This document shows positions 8,885 through 16,908 of a stretch of 64,000 bases of DNA, piece by piece. Each line of letters starts with the position of its first letter. The stretch's first letter is position 1. The position numbers and the translations under genes are program-made. The stretch covers positions 62,001 through 126,000 of the forward strand of contig NZ_JBEHWS010000008.1 of the NCBI RefSeq assembly GCF_040239565.1. Reading direction: 5' to 3'. The DNA is from Fulvimarina sp040239565 (GTDB lineage Bacteria; Pseudomonadota; Alphaproteobacteria; Rhizobiales; Rhizobiaceae). The notes below the pieces were generated by a model, which saw only the letters and a list, made by a program, of their open reading frames with translations, did no database searches and had not been told where the DNA came from.

Positions 8885-9571
8885 GGATGGTCCGGTGTTG
8901 ACTGAAATGGTCCTGCGCAGCCAAGCAACGCGGGGGGCAAGGCTGTCGCGGCTCGACTGCGCGAAACGTCATACGCTCGGATCGTATGCGAGGGTAGGGT
9001 GCGCACGACGGATTTTGCCTCGACACGTATTGCAAGGCGTTCGCCTCACACTTCTATATTGCCGCCTCGGCGGGAATGCGCCCGACGCCATCTACTTCAA
9101 CCAGCCGCTGCTCGCCGCGGCCTGAAACCCGCAGCCGTTCCGCTTATCAGAACCGGTGAGACTTTTCAGACTACCGGAGCCACCTCTACTGACACGCCCG
9201 CACGGGCGAACCGGATCGTTCCCGTGGGGACGAGAGGTTCGGTGATCTCGCGATAATTCTGGACCCATCGGCAGAAGCTGATCAGGTCGTGAAACAGATC
9301 GAGACGCCAAGCCTTCTGGACCCCATCATGCGGCGGCTCAAACGCCGACCGCGAAGAGAAGCATGCGGCCCACGGGGCGACATGATCCGGCGATGAAGAT
9401 CAGGGAGCTTGACCTCAACGACCCCAATCAGAGAAGAATTGTAAATTCTGTTTCAGAACCCCTGGTCGTTAGCTTCTGACCCCTTGCAGTCTTTGCAACG
9501 TCACCGTTGCCTCCCAAAACCAAACATGGATAGCGACGCGAGAGGCGAGCGTAAGCCGAAGAGTATCAACG
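8885..9571. other. Intergenic region with a possible gene fragment
   Basis: The first ~120 bases (8885-9003) are conserved in the duplicated scar at 13947-14065 and probably hold the promoter of the RimK-like gene. From about 9380 to 9168 the minus strand has an open stretch of roughly 70 codons ending in TGA (containing AWRLDLFHDLISFC and TEPLVPTGTIRFARAG) with amino-acid composition like real protein but no start. I do not recognise its family; it may be a truncated gene. Small inverted repeat AGAATT-GTA-AATTCT at 9435-9449. Nothing else supported. Confidence 0.35.
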
Positions 9572-10021
9572 ATGCCAAAGCATTCCACTATCGAGGTGGG
9601 TCGGATTAAGGGGTTGCCCGAAGCAGTCGACGTGCTCCTGAAGGACGCAGATGCCGAGGGCTTCGACACGATGTCAGTGCTCCGCGACGAATGGAGCGCC
9701 GGTTCCAATCGCTTCGAGCGTCCGGGCGAAGTTTTGATGCTGGCGAAGGTAGATGGGACGGTGGCGGGGATTGGGGGAATCACACAAGACTTTGTAGAAG
9801 CGGACCACCTGCGGATGAGACGCTTCTATGTGCGTCCTGCTTTCCGTCGGCTTGGTGTCGGTAGCCAGATTGCACTGCACGTCCTGGAACATGCCCGTCC
9901 GTTCAACCGGCCCATCGTACTTCATGCCGATGGGCCAGATGCGGAGGTGTTTTGGCCGACGCTTGGTTTTGTCTCCATAGACCGAATTCACACGACCCAT
10001 GTGTTCAGGCCTTTCGGTTAG
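9572..10021 (+). CDS. GNAT-family N-acetyltransferase
   Basis: A 149-residue single GNAT domain. The acetyl-CoA binding motif A is clear: MRRFYVRPAFRRLGVGSQIA, with the R/Q-x-x-G-x-G/A loop as RRLGVGS, followed by an ALHVLEHAR helix. C-terminal motif B is VFWPTLGFVSID. The substrate cannot be told; a small-molecule amine or antibiotic-resistance-like role would be a guess. No strong ribosome site precedes ATG 9572. It lies in the inserted stretch between the RimK-like gene and mch and has no obvious operon partner. Confidence 0.82.
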   Translation: MPKHSTIEVGRIKGLPEAVDVLLKDADAEGFDTMSVLRDEWSAGSNRFERPGEVLMLAKVDGTVAGIGGITQDFVEADHLRMRRFYVRPAFRRLGVGSQIALHVLEHARPFNRPIVLHADGPDAEVFWPTLGFVSIDRIHTTHVFRPFG

Positions 10022-10116
10022 CGGCTTTCGCTGCAACTGTCCCGTTCGACCAGGCCGATTCCGACCCAAATGAGACGTTCGGGCGCAACGTAAGGAATAT
10101 CCGCTTCCAGCTTACG

Positions 10117-10698
10117 TTACGTGCCGATACCCTCTACGACGATCCGGACGATGCGGTTGATCTCGTCGGAGCCGACCTCTCTCCTCTCCAAGCCGGAGAG
10201 CATCACCTGAGCGTAGAGACCCAATAAGACAAGCGACAGGAAGGCTGCGTCTTCGTCCTTGCGGATGATGCCCTGCGACTGCCCGAGCCGCATCGCGTCG
10301 GTGACGACGCCCTGGAACGATTGTCCCTCCGGAGGAGTGGTCGTCGGACGAATGCGCGGCGCAAGCGCACGCCGAGCAAGATCGGGGTTCGCAAGGCACC
10401 ACCTCGCGCTGTCGCAAAGGATCTTCTCCAGCAGAGCCAGTGCCGCTTCGCCCGATCGAATTGCGGGTCCATAGAGCGGCTCCGCCAGCGCTCCTGCCTG
10501 TGCAATGATTGCATCGGCCACCGCATCCTTTGACGCGAAGCAGTTGTAGACCGTCTTGCGCGTCAATCCCGCTCTAACGGCGATCTCCTCGACTGTCGCG
10601 GCTTCAAATCCGGCCTCGCGGAAGACCGCCTCGGCTGCGTCCAGAATGCGGGCGCGGGACCGGGCGGTCCGAGGATGAAGAGTTATGACGTCCGTCAT
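10117..10698 (-). CDS. TetR-family transcriptional regulator
   Basis: 193 residues with the N-terminal TetR DNA-binding domain: RARILDAAEAVFREAGFEAA, then the helix-turn-helix TVEEIAVRAGLTRKTVYNCF (residues 36-55), and a helical C-terminal ligand domain. It is divergent from the DUF4336 gene, and the 131-bp space between their starts holds a perfect 14-bp palindrome. Most likely it represses itself and the DUF4336 gene and releases DNA when it binds a small molecule, which is the usual TetR arrangement. Confidence 0.9.
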   Translation of the reverse strand: MTDVITLHPRTARSRARILDAAEAVFREAGFEAATVEEIAVRAGLTRKTVYNCFASKDAVADAIIAQAGALAEPLYGPAIRSGEAALALLEKILCDSARWCLANPDLARRALAPRIRPTTTPPEGQSFQGVVTDAMRLGQSQGIIRKDEDAAFLSLVLLGLYAQVMLSGLERREVGSDEINRIVRIVVEGIGT

Positions 10699-10750
10699 GG
10701 TCGAACGCTGACCCGACTGGGCAAGCTTGAAGATCCTGCTGGAAGAAATT

Positions 10751-10764
10751 TACACACGTGTGTA
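10751..10764. promoter_or_regulatory. Palindromic operator candidate for the TetR regulator
   Basis: TACACACGTGTGTA is a perfect 14-bp palindrome with flanking A/T, located 53 bp upstream of the tetR start and 66 bp upstream of the DUF4336 start. Its place between divergent genes and its symmetry suit a TetR dimer site. Confidence 0.65.
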
Positions 10765-10829
10765 TATCGCAAGAGCGATCCGCCGAGAAGTCGTTTCGTG
10801 CGCTCATCGCAAACCGAAGGTGCTACGAT

Positions 10830-11525
10830 ATGCTTCAACAGTTCGGCTCCGAGCTTTGGCTCTGCGACGGTCCCGCCATAACAGGAACCGCGGGTTTTCG
10901 GTTTCCCACGCGCATGGTGGTGGTGCGGCTACCAAACGAGGGCGGCCTGTGGGTCTGGTCGCCTGTGGCCTTGACCGCAGACATTCGGACTGGCGTCGAT
11001 GCACTCGGACCCGTCCGGCATCTCGTTGCACCCAATAGCCTGCACTACACATTCTTGGCCGAATGGGCCGCGGGCTATCCCGAGGCGCGGGTTCATGGGG
11101 CGCCCGGTTTGAAGGAGAAAACGTCGGGAACCGCAATCCATGCCCGGCTTGACGATAGGCCCGATCCCGAATGGAGCGGCACGTTGGATCAGGTTGTCGT
11201 GCAGGGCAACCGGATCACCACGGAGGTCGTCTTCTTCCATAGGGCATCCTCCACCGTGATCGTGACAGATTTAGTGCAGCACATCCCACGGGACTGGTAT
11301 CGCGGGTGGCGCGCGGTGATTGCCCGGCTGGATCTTATGAGCGCGCCTGAGCCATCGGTCCCGCGCAAGTTCCGCCTTGCGACGAGGGATCGGAGTACGG
11401 CACGGCACGCTGTCGAACGCATTCTCGCGTGGAATGCCAGGCGATTGGTGTTCGCTCATGGCCCGTCATTACCGGCGGGCGGTACTGAGGCTTTGAGACG
11501 GGCGTTCGATTGGCTGAGGCACTGA
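10830..11525 (+). CDS. DUF4336 domain protein (metallo-beta-lactamase-like fold)
   Basis: I take ATG 10830 (AAGG upstream) rather than an earlier GTG, giving MLQQFGSELWLCDGPAITGT as N-terminus and 231 residues. The pattern is that of DUF4336: MVVVRLPNEGGLWVWSPVAL, then HLVAPNSLHYTFLAEWAAGY, with a late LVFAHGPSL. DUF4336 resembles metallo-beta-lactamase hydrolases but with reduced metal ligands. It is divergent from, and probably controlled by, the adjacent TetR. Its chemistry is unknown. Confidence 0.72.
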   Translation: MLQQFGSELWLCDGPAITGTAGFRFPTRMVVVRLPNEGGLWVWSPVALTADIRTGVDALGPVRHLVAPNSLHYTFLAEWAAGYPEARVHGAPGLKEKTSGTAIHARLDDRPDPEWSGTLDQVVVQGNRITTEVVFFHRASSTVIVTDLVQHIPRDWYRGWRAVIARLDLMSAPEPSVPRKFRLATRDRSTARHAVERILAWNARRLVFAHGPSLPAGGTEALRRAFDWLRH

Positions 11526-11779
11526 GCGGGGCCAGCTCGAAATGAGCGTTCCTGCAAAGCACAGCAAAATTGGCTTCGTTCCGAATAGCTGCCGTAAGTC
11601 GGCGGTCTCGCAAATGACCGCTCTCCACCCCTTCCTGACATTTCGACCCTTCCTTTCTTAACGCTTTCCGTGATTTCCGTGTCATCTTTCGCGGGCGAAC
11701 AGAAGGGCTCTGCAGCCTCTTGCTTCCGGGGCTCGGAGACGGTTCGAGGGTGACGATGTTTGGCGGGTCTCGCAGCAAA

Positions 11780-12000
11780 CGCAAGGATCGCTCCGCCCTC
11801 CCACCATTGCCCCCTCTGTCGAACGACGCATCCATCAGTTTCGGCTCGAACGACCCGTCGCGGAAGATTTTGCGGGAGCCGGGCGCGTCCATTAGCGCCG
11901 CGTGCTGGGGAAGCGCCTTGGGTCGATGTCGTGGATGTCGCTTCGATCGTCCCTGAAGATCTCCGCGAAGGGCTTGCCTTAATCGGCTGCCGCCCGGCGG
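11780..12000 (-). pseudogene. Decayed copy of the 3' end of mch
   Basis: Minus-strand similarity to the end of the intact mch at 16909-17100. GKPFAEIFRDD (intact GKPFAEIFREY) is followed by DIHDIDPRRF (intact DFYKIDPMLF), an in-frame stop, then after a frame change RDGSFEPKLMDASFD (intact RGGSIDPKLVDASFD). The intact stop codon after DASFD is lost, but similarity continues about 30 bases into the downstream flank of mch (aggatcgc-cc-ctccc). Frame is broken at least once, so it cannot be functional. The remainder of 11526-12219 shows no other feature I can support. Confidence 0.82.
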
Positions 12001-12219
12001 GAACGCTTTTGCCGGGATCCGGATAGAGACCTTGTGCGTTTGGCTGACAGGTCGAAGTCAGCCAACGAATTTTTCGAGGAACGGGGTGCGCCGATCCATT
12101 GAGGCGTTCGCTTCGGTGGCTTATTTCGCGGATATGTGATTGAAATATCTGACCCCAAACCCGAATTCCAAAGGGGCTCAGTCGTTCGTAGTTCCAACCC
12201 GCGCGAAGAGTCCGTGTTC

Positions 12220-13341
12220 ATGCCAAACTCGCGGCAACCGCTGCAATCGACCTCAGCGGCGAACGCGCCGCTCAAGAACCTTCGCCGCGGGGGAGAGCAG
12301 CTTTTCGAGACCGAACGCCGTCTGAACGCCGTTCTGAACAACGCATCGGTCGCCATCTTCCTGATGGATGACCGCCAGCATTGCATCTACATGAACCGCG
12401 CCGCCGAGCACCTGACCGGCTGGAACCTCTCCGAAGTGCTCGAACGCGATTGCCCCCTGCACGACATCATTCATCACACCTATCCGAACGGCGAGCCGTT
12501 TCCGCTGCATGAATGCGCGATCGATCGCGCCTTCCCGGAGAACAATCAGGATCGCGGAGAGGAGGTCTTCATCCATCGCGATGGCCACTTCTTCCCGGTC
12601 GGCTTCACGGCGAGCCCGATCCGGGACGACGAGTCCAACATCATCGGCACGATCGTCGAGGTTCGCGACATCAGCGAGGAGAAAGCGGCGGCCGAGCGGC
12701 AAAGCCTGCTGATCAACGAGCTGAACCACCGGGTGAAGAATACTCTGGCGACGGTTCAGTCGATCGCTTCGCAGACCTTTCGAGGGCAGGCGACGGATCC
12801 GGCCATCCGTGCGGTTTTCGATTCCCGCATGGCCGCCCTTTCGACCGCGCACAACGTGCTCGTGGAAGACAACTGGGAAAGCGCCAGCCTGAAAAGCGTC
12901 GTCGAACGGGCTGTCGCCCCGCATCTCTCGGTGGACGCCGACGTTGACCGTTTCACGCTCGAAGGCCCCGATGCGCGCCTGCATTCCAAGGTCGCGGTGA
13001 CGCTTTCGATGGCACTGCACGAACTGATGACGAACGCCGCCAAATACGGCGCCCTGTCCGTTCCTGATGGTCAGTTGGTCGTGCGATGGTCGCTGTCCGA
13101 TCTCAACGACGGGCGCGAGCAACTCGATCTCGTCTGGGAGGAAAAGAACGGCCCATCGGTGATACCGCCGACCCGTAAGGGTTTCGGCTCGCGGTTGATC
13201 GAACGGCAACTGCCCATGGAGTTTGCGGGCAGCGTGGATATTCAATACGCGCCCACGGGCGTCGTCTGCAAAATTCAAATTCCGCTGACACCGCTTGGTT
13301 GGGATGGGCAGGCCAAGTTGACGGAGGCGCTCTCCCGATGA
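12220..13341 (+). CDS. PAS HWE-family sensor histidine kinase
   Basis: A 373-residue soluble kinase (an in-frame GTG at 12136 would add 28 residues). A single PAS domain (about 30-152, LNNASVAIFLMDDRQ to EVRDISEEKAAAE) precedes the HWE core with phospho-acceptor His170 in ELNHRVKN, Asn box HELMTNAAKYGAL and WEE as the W-x-E motif. It overlaps the downstream single-domain receiver by ATGA, so it is probably that receiver's partner. The pair lies exactly between two decayed C1 gene scars (mch 3' end on the left, RimK-like 5' end on the right). Confidence 0.9.
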   Translation: MPNSRQPLQSTSAANAPLKNLRRGGEQLFETERRLNAVLNNASVAIFLMDDRQHCIYMNRAAEHLTGWNLSEVLERDCPLHDIIHHTYPNGEPFPLHECAIDRAFPENNQDRGEEVFIHRDGHFFPVGFTASPIRDDESNIIGTIVEVRDISEEKAAAERQSLLINELNHRVKNTLATVQSIASQTFRGQATDPAIRAVFDSRMAALSTAHNVLVEDNWESASLKSVVERAVAPHLSVDADVDRFTLEGPDARLHSKVAVTLSMALHELMTNAAKYGALSVPDGQLVVRWSLSDLNDGREQLDLVWEEKNGPSVIPPTRKGFGSRLIERQLPMEFAGSVDIQYAPTGVVCKIQIPLTPLGWDGQAKLTEALSR

Positions 13342-13721
13342 CTGCCTTGAAGGGCCTTAGAGTTCTTCTGGTCGAGGACGAAAGCCTTATCGCCATGATG
13401 GCCGAGGACATCCTGAGCGACCTCGGCTGCGACGTCGTTCTGGCCATGCGTCTCGACCAGGCGCTGACCTATGCGCAAACCGAAACATTCGATCTCGCGG
13501 TGCTCGACGTCAATCTCGGTGCTGCGCGAAGCTATCCCGTCGCCGATCTGTTGCTGGAGAGCGGAACGCCTTTTCTCTTTGCGACCGGATACGGCCTGAA
13601 GGGCGTGGATCCGAACTATGGATCGATCCCGGTGATCCAGAAGCCCTATGTCGAGGCGCAGATGGCGGAGATGCTCGTGCGGCAACTGCCGGCCGATGCA
13701 ACGCCGGCCGAGCTGCAATAG
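13338..13721 (+). CDS. Single-domain response regulator (receiver)
   Basis: 127 residues consisting of one receiver domain: acidic pocket VEDESLI near the N-terminus, phosphorylation Asp in LAVLDVNLGAA, Ser/Thr region LFATGY and conserved Lys in VIQKPYV. There is no output domain, so it may act by protein contact or as a phosphate sink, as is common for receivers paired with HWE kinases. ATG 13338 overlaps the kinase stop. Confidence 0.9.
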   Translation: MTALKGLRVLLVEDESLIAMMAEDILSDLGCDVVLAMRLDQALTYAQTETFDLAVLDVNLGAARSYPVADLLLESGTPFLFATGYGLKGVDPNYGSIPVIQKPYVEAQMAEMLVRQLPADATPAELQ

Positions 13722-13829
13722 GGCGCGCGGGCACTCGATAGGATCGAACGCCGCGCTCGAGGAGCTTTATTGCGCGGGATGCTGGCGAAAAACCGGTGCC
13801 ATTTCGGGTTTCCGCCGCTGATCGCTCAG

Positions 13830-14065
13830 CCGAGCGATGCGTCGACGAGCTTGGCGAAGGAGCCGCTCGCGCCGCATGCCTCGAACGCTGCCTTCATCTG
13901 CCGCGTGTGGCTGTCGATCTCTGCGCTGACGACGAGGATGCGGGGCACGGATGGTCCGGTGTTGGCGAAAATGTTCGTGCGCAGCCCCGCGACGTAGGCA
14001 AGGTCGTCGAGGCTCGACTGCGTGAAACGTCTTATGTTCGGATCTGCTGCGAGGGTAGGGTGCGG
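13830..14065 (-). pseudogene. Decayed copy of the 5' end and upstream region of the RimK-like gene
   Basis: On the minus strand the stretch reads PRILVVSAEIDSHTRQMK then AAFEACGASGSFAKLVD, against PRILVVTANLDRHARQMK and AAFEACGASASFAKLAD in the intact gene. The start codon is GTG instead of ATG, and the frame ends in a stop after about 40 residues. About 120 bases upstream of the start are also conserved (up to the shared gagggtagggtgcg). It is a truncated duplicate, not a gene. The rest of 13722-14177 holds nothing further. Confidence 0.85.
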
Positions 14066-14177
14066 ATGCAAACACCATGCCTACTCTCAAAGATGCGTTG
14101 GATAATGCTTTGGGTTGATGAATCGAGCGGGTATTGGGCTCGAGAATACGCCTGGAAATCGCCAATTCCGTTCAAGC

Positions 14178-14582
14178 TTAAACTGTCGATGCCATTGAGC
14201 GCATGGTGGTGGCAACGATGCCATGATCGATTGGCTTTGAGAAAAATTCTGAGCGAACAGGCAAACGCACTTTGGTCGCATCGAGTGTCGATGCGGTCAG
14301 AATGATCTCGATCGGTGGCCATCGATCCCGTATTGCGGCCGCGATTTTTATCCCGTCTATGCCCTTCGGCATGTCGAGATCGATATAGACGATGCGGATA
14401 TCCGGCCGACTTTCGAGGATCGCGATGGCATCGTCCACGTCCATCGCCTCGATGACTTCGAAGCCGTTCTCTTCACACAGATCGACCACCTCGAGACGCA
14501 GAACAGGCTCATCCTCGATCACGAGCACGATGTCCTTCGCCGTATCGTCGATGGTTCTGTGCATACGTGACATCGATATCAT
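14178..14582 (-). CDS. Single-domain response regulator (receiver)
   Basis: 134 residues, one receiver domain: VIEDEPVLRLE for the acidic pocket, phosphorylation Asp in IVYIDLDMPKGIDG, Thr in ILTAST and Lys in FFSKPID. It has no output domain. ATG 14582 overlaps the stop of the HWE kinase upstream (ATGA), so the pair is co-translated and probably forms a phosphorelay. It is a different receiver from the one at 13338, which is on the opposite strand. Confidence 0.9.
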   Translation of the reverse strand: MISMSRMHRTIDDTAKDIVLVIEDEPVLRLEVVDLCEENGFEVIEAMDVDDAIAILESRPDIRIVYIDLDMPKGIDGIKIAAAIRDRWPPIEIILTASTLDATKVRLPVRSEFFSKPIDHGIVATTMRSMASTV

Positions 14583-16519
14583 GTTTGCTGCATTTGCGCC
14601 AAAGAGGCGGACATGGCGGCTTCGAAGCCCTGTTCGCCGTATTTCAGTTCAACGTTTCCTGCGCCGATGAGCCCAGTGCGGATAATACGCGAACCGAAGC
14701 CACGCCCTTCCGGTTCCTTGGCCGGCGGACCACCGCGCTCTCGCCAACTAAAGTAGAGCCGTTCCTCGTCCTCTCCTTGCCGTATCGTCCATGCGATTTC
14801 GACACAGCCATCTGGCACGGACAGAGCACCATACTTCGCAGCGTTTGTACCGAGTTCATGAAGGAGGAGCGAGAGCGACAAGGTGGCACGTGGGCCGATC
14901 TCGATGCTGCGTCCGGTGATGACGAAGCGGTCCCCGGCTTCGAACACCGCAAGGACGCCCGTGACCACGTCTCGCAATCGTGCGGAAGCCCAGCTCTCCT
15001 GCAACAGAACATCATGGGCATTCGACAAAGCCCTGAGGCGCTTCGAGAGCGCATTCACCGCGTCCCGGTCCTCCACTCCTTTCAGCGTCTGAGTGGCGAT
15101 GGCCTGCACCATGGCAAAGGAATTTTTGAGACGGTGGGAGAGTTCGCCGTTGAGGATCGCCTGGGTCTCCTCTGCTCGTACCCGGCCGATGGCGGCTTGG
15201 GTCCGGTCGCCCACCTGCCTCACGAACTGCAATTCTTCATCGGACCAGACATGAGGATTTCGACTGTGCGCGAACACGACCAGCACAAGCTGGCCGTTCT
15301 CGATGACCGGAAGGTTGAGAAGGGCACGGATTTGCATGGATGCTAACGCCTCGGCGCTATCCACCGTGCGTTCATCCGCCGTCACATCGTGGATCGCGAC
15401 GGTTTCGCCTCTCTTGAGATTCTCGATATACGATCCGAACGAGCGAAACTCGTGCGTTCCCGCTACGCTCGCGATGTCTGTTGCACACCAATCGAGGGGT
15501 ACGTCGATGGTTTCCGACCGAAAGTCGACAGGTCCGAACCCGACACGGTCGGCGGGTATACCTTTGGACACGCAGTGTGCCGCCGCGAACGTAATGTCGG
15601 ATACGGACTCGAGGTCGCGCAGTTCGTCTCCGAAGCGGATCAGCGCATCCTGACGCCTCTGCTGGACGATGCGGTCGGTGACTTCGATAAAAATGACCGT
15701 AAAGCGGTCGCCTCCGACTGATTGGGCAACTCCATCATACCAGCGGTCCAACTGACCGACCTGCCGAGTAAAACGTATCGGCCGACCTGTTCTGACGACA
15801 TTCGCGAACTCTTCGACCCACGCATCTTCGATTTCAGGAATGAGTTCGCGAACCGTGCGTCCAATGACAGATCCGTGTGGGAGGCCGATCAGATCGTACC
15901 AGGCTGTGTTCACCTCCTCATAGCGCCAGTCGTAGATGTGCCCGTTTTCGTCTCTCACCACGCGGCCCAGTAGGAAGCCTTCCTGGAGGCTATGGAACAA
16001 AGAATGCCAGCGATGCTCGGAGATGCGTACCGACATCTCCTTTTCGACCATTTGCGCGACGGAATTCAGTCGGCGTATGTCGGTGTCCGACCAGGAATGC
16101 GGTTCGTTGTGAATTGCCGCCAAAGCCCCGACGATTTCCCCATCCGGCAGTGAAAGGGGAACGCCGAGATAGGCGACGACGCCAATATCCCCGATGGCGG
16201 GGTTATCCTTGAGCAAAGGATCAAGCCGGGCGTCTTCTACGATCAACGGGGCATGCCGATCGACCACGTGCTGGCAGAAGGAATGGGTTATCGGCGTTTC
16301 GCCGCGTTGGTCCCAGGGCGCCGGCAAGCCGCTATGGCCTGCGAAAACCTGTCGATTCTCATCGACCAGCGTCACGGTGGCGACCGGGACTTCCAATATG
16401 TCACGAACATGATCAGTCAGGTGTCCGAACTGTTCGTATCCGCTGCGATCGAGAAGGCCGCTTTGTCGAAGAGCGAGAATGCTCGCAGATCGGCTATCGG
16501 AAATGTTGGTTTGAAACAT
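14579..16519 (-). CDS. GAF-PAS-GAF HWE-family sensor histidine kinase
   Basis: 646 residues from ATG 16519, which I prefer to a GTG at 16606 because the GAF domain begins soon after (SASILALRQSGLLD). Order: GAF (about 20-165, VDENRQVFAGHSGLP), PAS (170-285), second GAF (300-445), HWE core with His462 in ELSHRLKN, Asn box HELGTNAAKYGAL and WRE as W-x-E. Soluble; the first GAF belongs to the type common in redox or light sensors, but no chromophore Cys can be assigned. Downstream receiver overlaps by 4 bases. This pair fills the space between the RimK-like scar and intact mch. Confidence 0.9.
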   Translation of the reverse strand: MFQTNISDSRSASILALRQSGLLDRSGYEQFGHLTDHVRDILEVPVATVTLVDENRQVFAGHSGLPAPWDQRGETPITHSFCQHVVDRHAPLIVEDARLDPLLKDNPAIGDIGVVAYLGVPLSLPDGEIVGALAAIHNEPHSWSDTDIRRLNSVAQMVEKEMSVRISEHRWHSLFHSLQEGFLLGRVVRDENGHIYDWRYEEVNTAWYDLIGLPHGSVIGRTVRELIPEIEDAWVEEFANVVRTGRPIRFTRQVGQLDRWYDGVAQSVGGDRFTVIFIEVTDRIVQQRRQDALIRFGDELRDLESVSDITFAAAHCVSKGIPADRVGFGPVDFRSETIDVPLDWCATDIASVAGTHEFRSFGSYIENLKRGETVAIHDVTADERTVDSAEALASMQIRALLNLPVIENGQLVLVVFAHSRNPHVWSDEELQFVRQVGDRTQAAIGRVRAEETQAILNGELSHRLKNSFAMVQAIATQTLKGVEDRDAVNALSKRLRALSNAHDVLLQESWASARLRDVVTGVLAVFEAGDRFVITGRSIEIGPRATLSLSLLLHELGTNAAKYGALSVPDGCVEIAWTIRQGEDEERLYFSWRERGGPPAKEPEGRGFGSRIIRTGLIGAGNVELKYGEQGFEAAMSASLAQMQQT

Positions 16520-16672
16520 AGAAGTCAGAGACAGTTTGGGACGATCATTCAATCGGTTGGGCACCGATTTGCATTTTCTTGTAGCGTAAGAAATTCCACC
16601 CGTCACGGTGGCTTCATTATAAGAGACGCTCCAGAATTATACTCGCGCATGGTCAGGACGATGCTCCCCACA

Positions 16673-16708
16673 TGCTAGCCAACGTAGAAATTGCTAGCCA
16701 ACGTGGAA
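16673..16708. repeat. 17-bp direct repeat, 19-bp period
   Basis: tgctagccaacgtagaa (16673-16689) and tgctagccaacgtggaa (16692-16708) differ at one base. They lie upstream of the GAF-PAS-GAF kinase and downstream of mch. Tandem binding sites or a slip duplication are both possible. The surrounding 16520-16908 shows no gene. Confidence 0.6.
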
Positions 16709-16908
16709 TACTTACCCGCGCTTGTCAGCTTTCTAACACCGTCGGTATTGAAACGCTTTCATTCTATTTTGCTTCGACTGCCGTGGGCGCGCAGGAGGAC
16801 TTTGCATCCTTCTACCTCTAGTCCTTCAGGACGGCATCTGAAAATGAATACGTTTAAATGTCTCACCGGGAAGGCGAGGATCGCGCCACGCCCTCCCGCT
16901 TCGGTCGC

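Noticed and set aside
9168..9380. Possible transposase remnant
   Set aside because: Open minus-strand stretch but no motif of any transposase family and no terminal repeats seen; kept only as an unrecognised fragment.
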